NCBI GenBank assembly: GCA_029718625.1
Contig: CM056380.1
Location: 99,869,971 to 99,933,970, forward strand
From: Synaphobranchus kaupii
Lineage: Eukaryota > Chordata > Actinopteri > Anguilliformes > Synaphobranchidae
Length of the DNA: 64,000 nucleotides
Direction of reading: 5' to 3'
Part shown: positions 46,503-64,000 of the stretch, piece after piece
Position numbering within the stretch: the first letter of the stretch is position 1
Layout: the number at the start of each line of letters is the position of its first letter
Notes under the pieces: generated by a model
What the model was told of the DNA's origin: nothing
Seen by the model: only the letters and a program-made list of their open reading frames with translations
Databases searched by the model: none
Program-made: the position numbers and the translations under genes

Positions 46503-49500
46503 CAGTTGCATGGCCCTCTCTGCACAGAACCGGACAATGTAAGCAGAACGGTGCCGGTCGTGGTACTCTGAACTGCACGAGGCCTTTTGTGTTAATCTCA
46601 GCTTCCCAAGATCCTCAGGGGTGGAGATCCCACCGGACAGTCGGTGAAATGGCGGAAATTCCCCCAAAGCCGTGCCGCAACAGGGGGACTCCGTGCGGAC
46701 GGGACGGGACGGGGGTGGGGCGGGGTGGGAGTTGACGCTCCTATCAGTGTTAGTGGACCGCCGGTCTGTGAGGTCTTCCCATGGAGGACTGCTCAGTGAC
46801 CTCACACAACGTTCTATGGTACAGATAAGGGCTGGTTATTGCAGCGTCGCACTCGCATCCAGATGTCGCGCTGGGGGAAAATTACTTAAGTTATTGCTGT
46901 CGGTGAAACGCGTAGGTTTCTACCAGTCTCTTTGTAGTATGGATGCAAGTGCACATTGCGTGTGTTCGTCAGGTCAGATTCTGCTAAACTACTGGGGGGG
47001 GGGGGAAACGTATGTTAGTGGTAAGAAACTTGTCAGGAGTTCCCATGCTTGATACACAATCACAGTGACTTTTTTTTATTTATTTTTTTTAAACTCAACT
47101 TTTTTTTTTTTCATAACATGGGCACAGATCCTGTTTGTCCAAGATCGCCAAGCTGTTTAGATTCAGTTTATTGGGAGGTTGTGAAAGATTCCGCTTAGTT
47201 TAGCTATGTCAGATGGGTGCCTGAGTAAGCAGAAACTTGCCTGGGATCCATGCTGTTGGCAGCATAGGGAATAGTCCTTTAAATCTCAAGATCCATCAAA
47301 CATGGTCCCTGGTGATTCCTCAAACGTGGGCTTATGCAAGGAGAGAAATTGGAAGCTATCACTGGCACTCGCATTTCCTCTTAGTATGAATGCAATTTAG
47401 ACCTGCTTCATGGTTTGGTGAGTAGTGTGTTAATTCCTGTGAAGACCAAATCTTAACTGCTGAAATTATCACAGAACAATGTTTGTGGCAGAATGAATCC
47501 TTTCCTTCAGAAGCTTAAAGGACAAGTCTAGTTAAAATGAGTATTCTGATATGTTGGTAAACGCGTGTGTTTGGACGTATATTGTGCTAGTACAAATTGG
47601 TCAATCTAGGAGCAACGTTTTTCTTTTCCTGCTGAAATGGGGCCTGATCAAGTGTCCATAAACCAGTGTTTGGATAGACTTCTGAGTGCTTATATGAAGG
47701 AATTGTCTGTGGGAACAATTTTCTATTGGAAATGACTAACTTTGCCAATTGTGTTATGGACACTGGGAAGCAGGCATTCTTGATGCACCATGGGCAGGGG
47801 CTAGGTTCTGGAGTTTGCATGTGGCTTTGAAGCTGGACCTTAATTATTAGATACATGTTATAAAATAGTTATATGATGGATTTTAACTGGACTTGACCTT
47901 TAATTCATTAGTTTTGGTGAAAGTACTTTTACTTGGATAAAGAAGCAAACACATTGCACTTTGATAATTAGCACAAACACACTAATCATGTTACGAGAGA
48001 ATAGAATAACTGGAATAAAATAACTCCCATTTCCTTGAATGATATGTTCATACGTCTTCCCTCTTGTGCGTATTTAGGTCATGAATTACTGGATGGGATT
48101 TCATTTCATTTTTCTTTAACAAGCATTTTATTAATGAAAAATCAGAACCCACTAACTACAAGAGACTCCCTACTGTGAATGGTACTGACCAAACAGAAAG
48201 CCACTATTTATAAGTAGATTATGCAATTATTATTTTTTTTCTCTCCATTTTTCCCTCTAACTGGCCAAAAGTGGTTGGTATTTTATAGGCAATGCCCCAT
48301 GCCTTTAGTCCAACATCACTACAGTTACCCTACACAACTGGGTAAACTTGGCTATACTATACTTCCACTTTCCAGTGACATTTATTCACATTAAAAATCC
48401 TGGATCTGAAAGCCAACGAGATAGAAATTTTGGTCTTGAATTTCTATAGGTTCCTCATTACCCATGTTTTTTGCTTGACTGGATTTTTCCCGAACACAAT
48501 TTGAGAGAAATATTTTTGGGGTAAACTGTTTTAAGAAGTCGCTTGGGTGAGGCATTTTCACACTATGGCTATTATCTATTGTACCATTGTAACTCCTGTA
48601 GATCTCTTAACCCTATTGATGTCACTCAGCAAAACGTAGCTGTAGAGCGGAGTCAATTTTGTATCTATTATTTTAGCTTTCTTGTATGTATTATACAGGT
48701 ATTGGAAGTATCCCGATTTCAGAATACATATTTTGTTAAAACAAATTGTACATATTTAAATATGTATTTTTGCACAGGCATTTTTTCTTACACAATTTTG
48801 GTACAATTGAGATCATCATTATTTATTTATTTAGTAAATGAATAACAAGTTAAGACTTATTATTTGAAGTGGTTCACTGCCAAGCCAATAACGCAATATG
48901 CCTATAACAAAACACATAGGACATCTTAAAACACACACTTGGATCCTCGAGAGGTGAAAGTGTTGTCACTGAAGTGCAGCTTATGGGATAGCAAATGCAT
49001 TTTAATTGTGGAAGGTCTTTTTACCATGTTCGCATGTTGCTTCTGATACACTGAAACAGTCGATCCAATGTGACCAACTCAGCCTCTGGAATGTCCTACT
49101 CGTAAGATATGTCGTCCAATTTCATTTCTAATAATTAGGAGGAATTGTATGGGTGGTGACTTAAAATGTATTTTTTGGCAACACTTTCCCTTTAAGGTCT
49201 TGGGAGTAGGGCAATTATTACAAGACGGAAGAAAAAAAAATAACACAAATACCTTGCAGCTGCTTGAATTGTCGTTGCCAAAATTTTAAATTTGAAACAC
49301 TGCTTTTAACCGAGTATTTAATTTGCAGCTTTTAGAAAATTATGAAAAAAGTGCCTGAATTAGTTACACACTATGACTGTTTAAGGACCGCTGTTGTTTT
49401 ATTGTTTTACGTGACTTGAATGTTTAAAATGGATTAGGAGCTTGCTTTTTTTTTTTTACACTTGCAGTTGGGTCCTAGATTGTGGTAAAAATCTTGATTC

Positions 49501-50085
49501 AATGTTGGCTAGCTTAAATTACAGGCGCTTGTTGTACAGACCTGATCAATTTTGAGAAACTTGGCTAATTTTTTTCATTTCTACTGTTAAACCTTATCGA
49601 TTTTGACTACTTTTGAACTGTAATCCAGGTTTCTTCCCAAATTGGTATGCGTTACCCGAGTGTTTAAAGGTTCACTGGTCTGTCGATTAGAACAAAATAT
49701 TCGTAGAGAACAATGTGAAGGCATTTAGTTTTCCCTTGACATTCAAACTCCTGCGGAAATTCCGCTTGTTTCCACATACAACTATACAAAGATACTGTTT
49801 AAGCACTACAGATGTGTAATGTGAATTTGAGACAGAAAGCAGCTTGCCTATGGGGAATGGTTATACATGCAAACTCCTTTGTAAAAGCGTGTATAGTTTT
49901 TTTTTTTTTTTTGTATACATAATCAAATGCATTTGATCAGCTGGACTTTTTGTTGGCTGCTATGTAATTCATGAACAAATGTAGTAGGACATTAGGAGAT
50001 TTACTTAATATTTAAAGAAAAAGATTGTATAGTCTATTTGTTTTGTAACAGGTTTCTGTAAATAAAAATAATTTATACAGTTATT
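46503..50085 (+). other. atxn7 3' UTR
   Basis: 3.6 kb, increasingly AT-rich, without convincing genes. It has T-runs at 47070-47112 and 49896-49911. A poly(A) hexamer AATAAA at 50061-50066 is the likely end; the ataxin-7 3' UTR is also long in mammals. Confidence 0.6.
50061..50066 (+). terminator. Poly(A) signal of atxn7
   Basis: AATAAA followed by an AT-rich stretch and then an abrupt change to GC-richer sequence. Confidence 0.6.
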
Positions 50086-50239
50086 TATACGAAAACCTGC
50101 CTTGGCTTCTTCTCTGTAAGGCTGCTTTTCAGTTCAAACTTGGTCCTCACCATTTTGGTGACTAATGCTGGCATGTCACCTTTTAAAATTTGAATTATTC
50201 CATAAAAGAAAGCAAACGCTCATCATATTGAAGAACTTA

Positions 50240-50668
50240 CCTGCCTGCATCCCACACCAATGCCAATGGGTTCCTCAGCCCTACCTCGGCTGTCTCCTCG
50301 CCCTCCTACACGCAGTCCCTGTCGTACGGGACGACGCTGAACGCCCGCGCCTCGTCGCTGAGCCCCGCCAACCACCCGGCCTACAACGCACTGTCCAGAC
50401 AAGTGTCTTCGTCGCCCCAGATGCCTTCGGGACACTCGGCCGTCCCCTCCCCCCTTTCCAGCAGAGGCCCTAAGGCCCGGCCCAGCAGCAAGCCCTTCAG
50501 ATCCCGTGAGACCCCCGGCCCCATCGCCAACTCCAACTCCAACAGCAGCAGCAGCAGCGGCGGTAGTGGTGGCAGCAGCATCAGCGCGGGAAAGAAGAGG
50601 AAGAACAGCTCACCGCTGCCCACCCACGCCCCCTACTCTGCCGAGTCATCCTCATCCTCCTCCTCCTC
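50240..50668 (+). pseudogene. Duplicated fragment of the large atxn7 exon
   Basis: Almost identical to 44986-45416 of atxn7 exon 10. Differences I see are a 6-base loss (two codons), a swap in the IANSN region, two A-to-G changes and changes in the serine run. It begins inside the exon and stops inside the poly-Ser run, so it has neither splice site. The atxn7 frame stays open across it and on to 50765 in unrelated sequence. It sits about 170 bases after the atxn7 poly(A) signal. It could be a recent segmental duplication or an allele placed in tandem by the assembly. Confidence 0.8.
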
Positions 50669-50990
50669 AAGTGTTTACCAGCATTTACAATGTCAGACCT
50701 CAGCATATCACGGTATACTCAAAACTATATTGAAGAAAAATTACTGGTATTTCAGACATACATGATATTGCCCACCACTACAATCAGAGGTTCCTCTTGG
50801 CAGTCTGATTTTCATCGAAGTTCGCACAGGATTTCCAGGAAAAAATATTAGCCTTAAAATAATTCTGTGAAATGGACACAGTGTTTGACGTGTTCTTGGC
50901 TTTTAAAGTTCACCATTAGCCTTCCCCCAACAGGGCATTACATCGATTAATAATCTACAAAAAAGGCAGACACTTTCTGTGAAATGAACA

Positions 50991-50996
50991 TTTATT
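50991..50996 (-). terminator. Poly(A) signal of psmd6
   Basis: TTTATT on the plus strand (AATAAA on the minus strand), about 100 bases past the psmd6 stop codon. Confidence 0.65.
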
Positions 50997-51094
50997 ATAT
51001 ACATATAAATGCTTAATCGGGGGGAGAGTACATTTTCAGACAAACTAACATAACATTTCACTCTTTCACATCTCAAAGGATGATGAGGTTTTGA

Positions 51095-59217
<8,123 letters not shown>

Positions 59218-60423
59218 TTTGACGATCCTTTGCTGTTTGGCAACTGATGTTGTATGAACTGCACCGGAAAACACAAAGGCCTCTGACGTTTCTTCTTCTT
59301 CTTCTTTGTCTTTTATTGGCGGTTTTAAAACCAGCTTTTGGTGCATTACCGCCACCACCTGGGCTGGAGTGTGGTCCGATTATTTTTACCTCTGACGTAT
59401 TGACACCAACGAGCGCAAAAAAGAAGAGTCTCTGAACGTGGGCGATGCAATACGCATCTACTGCCATCCACTGATTGAAAGGAAAACCGTCCGCTAATGT
59501 ATTATCCAGTGAACATATCAATATCGAACAGTGCATGTGGTATTCACTATTAAATACGATAATATCTACTGATAATTCATGATGTGAATGTAGTACGAAC
59601 TAGATTGTCTAATTAATCTATTCAAAGACCTGCTGCACATTCTGCTAAGACTGACAGAATGAGTCACCAAATGTTGCTTTAATAATTCATCTTATTCCTT
59701 ATAATACCTAACAGAGCATGAATTGCTTTATCAGCATACGTAAGCTGTCTGACAGATGTGTGTGTGTGTGTGGGGAAGCACAAACAAAAATGGAAACTCC
59801 ACTGAAGCAACTGGTAGGAAAATAATGTCAGACAGTAGAGTTTCATAATATCTTGGGCTGTAATGTTAATACTCTTATTACAAATATAGGTTAATACTTT
59901 ATGTATATTTCACTGCAATGCATAAATGTAAATGATGAAAAATGAAAACAACATGCTTATGGTAAATTTGAAGCTAACTCCAAATTACCATTTATTGCCA
60001 AGACATTGACTAAATAATTAATTATATAAAATCATAAAACACATTATGCATATCGCCGCTTGTAGTTTCAATTTGTAATTTCGTAAAATTTCTCGAGAAT
60101 CCGTTAATCATAAAGTAAGGCTATATTATAGTACGTAATTTTATATTTTAAACAATCTTGCATTATTAACTTCCACTAGTCCTGTAGTGATGTTGCATTA
60201 CTCGCTGCTTTGGGAATCTTAGGTCTGACACTGTGGTTCATATTAATCAGGTGAATGCACAGCTTCTGATATATATTAGGCAAGGCAAAATCGCTCTGAA
60301 TAAGCTTCTGCTAAATGAATGTGATGTAATGCAATACTATGACTGGCACGATCTTGCTCCTCAATATGAAAAACGTAGCACATTCCGTGCATTTTCAATT
60401 AAACCAGTTGTTTTCATCTTCAG
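59218..60423. promoter_or_regulatory. Intergenic between psmd6 and the GLUT gene
   Basis: The psmd6 promoter should lie within the first few hundred bases, which are less AT-rich. The rest is AT-rich with a short GT run at about 59756. The first coding exon of the GLUT gene (start codon) should be here, but I could not identify it. Confidence 0.4.
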
Positions 60424-61447
60424 GTCCGTGGCAAAGCATTAGCCTTCATATTAATTTTAGGGATTGGAGGATGCTTTCAAAATGGATTTCATGTTACAGT
60501 TATCAGTTCACCTTCGCCGGTATGATCATTTTATTATGATACATATTTGCTTTTGAGAAAAAAAAACACCTACATCTTAGATCTGACCTAAGACGTTTAA
60601 CCAATTTATTTCCCTGCAGTTATTCTTCTGTGTGTCCTGTGTGTTGATTGTGTTTCCAGTACATTAAGAGTTTCATCAATCAAAGTTGGTATGTTCGGCA
60701 TGGAGAGCCTATGGCGCCAGAGACCGTAACCTTCATTTGGTCAACTATCGTATCGCTTTATGCTGTAGGAGGCCTTGTGGGCTCAGTCAGCGTTAGGTGC
60801 ATTACAGGCAAATTTGGAAGGTGAGAGCTACATGCATGCTTCTTTCATTTTATTTATTTATTTGCTTTCAGAATATTAGTCTGCTGACTCAAAATATTGA
60901 CTAATTGACTTTGGATTACATGTAAAATGATGTACACTTAAAATTTTTCATTGATAAAAATACATTACAATTTATTAGAATAATCAAAAATTCTCTTAAT
61001 AATAATAATAATCAGAAATCTTAATAGATTCAGACGTACTAGTTTTTCATGAAGTTATTTCACAATGGTATGAAGCAACATTATTTCATAATTATTTTAC
61101 ACACTTAAAAAAGTAAAGATTTTCTTTTTCTTGATTATAGAAAGAAAGCCATGATCTGGAATAACATGGTCAGTATTGTAGCTGCTGTAACCATGTTTAC
61201 GAGCAAGAGTGCAAACTCTTTTGAAATGATACTGGTTGCACGGTTCTTGTTTGGAATTTCTTCAGGTTTGTACATTACATTAAGTTTTATATTTGAATAC
61301 GCACTGGGTGATAACGTTGCATGCCGTTTCAAATATGTTACACATTTAGTTTATGCTAAACGTAGTGGTTTCACATATCAACTTTTCACATTGTCTGGGA
61401 TGTTCACTGTTGCGAATCTGATTGTGACTTTTTAACTTCCTTCTTAC

Positions 61448-61525
<78 letters not shown>

Positions 61526-63387
61526 AGGAATGGCCAAGTACCTCTGCTTTAAAAATGACAGTCAACTTTACAGTCCTTTAATAGCTCTGGTTGGAATGCA
61601 CCCCATGTCAAATTATTCGCTCACCTGCTCAAAAACTGAAGTGTTTAAAAAGTTTCTAGTGATTTATAATATGTAGATTTTTGTTCTGAATTATTAGTGA
61701 ATGAAGCGGCCTTAATTCTTAACCCTTGCCCCCAGGGTTGGGTGCAAGTATCCACAACATATACCTTGGTGAGAGTTCCCCTAAAACACTGAGAGGAATG
61801 ATGACATTGACAGCAGCTACCTTTATCTCCATTGGTAAACTCTTTGGTCAACTCGCTGGTCTGAGGTACAGTAAGATTTGAGGTGTAATTTTGTAATTTG
61901 TTTTTACAAAAGAGAGGGAGGGTAGAGTTCACACTCAAATCATTATTGAGGTGCTTTAACTTAACAAATTGTGAAATAAGCCAGGCTACTACTGGGAAGT
62001 TTCCAAGATGGACTTGTTATTTGAATTTGTATCCCAGGGAAATTCTTGGGCGTGAGGAACTGTGGAATATCCTGCTTTGTGCCCCAGTGTGTTTGTCCGT
62101 GGTTCAGCTGATTGTGCTGCCATTCTTTCCTGAGGCCCCAAGATATTTATTAATAGACAAACACAACGTGGCAATGTGCAGAAAAGGTAACACTTTTTAC
62201 ATTTTTTTTAGTTTTACATTTACAGAGAAGCCTCAAACACAGAACAGATCACTACTCACTACTTTCTCCGAAAGCAGTCGACCAACACCAGTTACGTAGG
62301 ATTTCCTATTTGCTTAGTACTCAATATTGTGCTATACTGGATTGATGGCGAAGTGATTGATTAGCCTCTTGTCATGGGGCACACGGGTATACATGTATTA
62401 CCTACAGTTGAAGTCGGAAGTTTACATACACTTAGGTTGAAGTCATTAAAACTCATTTTTAACCACTCCACAGATTTCATGTTGGCAAACTATAGTGTTA
62501 GCAAGTCAGTTAGGACATCTACTTTGTGCATGACACAAGTAATTTTTCCAACAATTGTTTACAGACAGATTATTTCACTTTTAATTCACTATATCACAAT
62601 TCCAGTGGGTCAGAAGTTTACATGCACTAAGTTCAAAGTTGACTGTGCCTTTATATTTTTAATATTTGGTCGCATTTCCTTTGCATGCCATGACTTGATG
62701 TCTGTGACCCAACAACATCAAAAGACTCTTGATATCTTATCTTCTGGTACTCTTACAAGCGATACTATAATGTCTCTGCATTTGAATGGATCTCTATGGG
62801 AATTGAGGGGTGGGACTAGATTTAGCTGTAAATTATGCTGGAACAGTATGGAATACATGATTGGAAAAATGGCTGTAAGTCATCAAGGGTCTGAGGTATC
62901 AAACGAGCCTCAAACCATCACTCTGCTGCCAGATATGCAGTAGATATGGATGGATCACTTTAAGGGTTGTTTCTCCTGACAAATGTTCCTATTGATCTCT
63001 ATGGAAAAATAAGGAGAAGAAACCCTTCAAGTTATCCATCCAAAAAATGAGTTTTAATGACTTCAACCTAAGTGTATATGTAAACTTCCGACTTCAACTG
63101 TATATCTGTGCAACTAGTTTCTAGCCTTGAACAAAAGTAAAAGTGATTTATTATACGGCCCGTAAAACATTTCTCTTTCTTGTTGTATTTGGCTTGTAGC
63201 TCTTCAGACCCTGTGGGGTCGGGGTGAGTTTAAGATGGAGATTGAGGAGATGTTGATGGAACAGGCCGCTATGAAGGGGCAGCGCTCACAGACTCTCCTG
63301 GAGCTGCTGAGGGACAGACGTGTGCGCTGGCAGATCCTCACCATTCTGGCCATCAATGTCGGCGTCCAGTTCTGCGGCATCTCTGCT
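60424..63387 (+). CDS. Class II facilitative glucose transporter, SLC2A11-like (partial)
   Basis: Six exons join in phase: 60424-60519, 60660-60820, 61141-61265, 61736-61865, 62038-62186 and 63200-63387, giving about 283 residues. The true start lies upstream and the 3' half beyond the window. Exon 1 gives helix 1 (ALAFILILGIGGCFQNGFHV). Exon 2 gives an extracellular loop with an N-Q-S glycosylation site, and helix 2. The GRKKA motif follows helix 2, then ARFLFGISSGLGAS, the helix 4-5 ESSPKTLRG motif, and PEAPRYLL at the start of the cytoplasmic loop. The last exon ends in VGVQFCGISA of helix 7, where class I transporters have QLS. Sequence style fits the fructose/glucose class II group (GLUT5, 7, 9, 11), nearest fish slc2a11; the substrate is not shown by sequence. 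Plasma-membrane protein. Confidence 0.8.
61450..61523. repeat. GT microsatellite
   Basis: About 37 pure GT units in the GLUT gene intron between exons 61141-61265 and 61736-61865. Confidence 0.97.
62405..63100. mobile_element. Sleeping Beauty-type (Tc1) IR/DR element, transposase lost
   Basis: The outer ends are CAGTTGAAGTCGGAAGTTTA and its inverted copy, each next to a TA (62403-62404 and 63101-63102). The left end also carries the inner direct repeat (GTGGGTCAGAAGTTTACATG at about 62606), the paired-repeat design of Sleeping Beauty-class termini. Instead of a transposase, the interior from about 62660 to 63040 is a copy of the palindromic element. It lies in the GLUT gene intron before exon 63200-63387. 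Confidence 0.85.
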
Positions 63388-63427
63388 GTAATCCTCCTGT
63401 TTCTATTCTTCTGTCCGTGGAAAGGAG

Positions 63428-64000
<573 letters not shown>

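Overview
The window is vertebrate nuclear DNA, almost certainly from a teleost. It has intron-rich genes with canonical GT/AG junctions, long CA/GT microsatellites, and many fish-type DNA transposons (Tc1/Sleeping Beauty-like, piggyBac-like, hAT-like) and tRNA-derived SINEs. The gene order sntn(+), C3orf49-like(+), thoc7(-), atxn7(+), psmd6(-) matches the known order in human 3p14, so this is an old conserved block. I reconstructed exons by eye; in sntn, thoc7, atxn7 and psmd6 every splice phase closes.

Layout. 1-240 may be the 3' end of an upstream + strand gene (SYNPR would be expected from synteny). 303-465 is a hairpin repeat and 2141-4129 a large inverted-repeat element. sntn (sentan, ciliary tip) lies at 5353-7209. 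7210-10900 has no recognised gene. A C3orf49-like gene occupies about 10902-12596. thoc7 (THO/TREX mRNA export) runs on the minus strand, 17663 down to 12995. A probable bidirectional promoter (17664-18184) separates it from atxn7 (ataxin-7, SAGA deubiquitinase module), whose 11 coding exons span 23613-46502, followed by a 3.5-kb 3' UTR ending near 50085. psmd6 (26S proteasome lid subunit Rpn7) runs on the minus strand from 59217 to 51095. A class II GLUT gene (slc2a11-like) starts near 60424 on the plus strand and is cut by the window edge.

The genes serve separate jobs: cilium apex, mRNA export, chromatin deubiquitination, proteasome and sugar transport. No operon-like system or new defence or biosynthetic locus is visible. 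The unusual content is structural: a nearly identical copy of about 430 bp of the large atxn7 exon just past that gene's poly(A) signal; decoy copies of an atxn7 exon start just upstream of the real exon; a phase-compatible alternative first exon in a GC-rich stretch of an atxn7 intron; a 940-bp palindromic element with relatives at three other places, one nested inside a Sleeping Beauty-type IR/DR element; and a split minisatellite. Ataxin-7 here lacks the polyglutamine tract seen in human.
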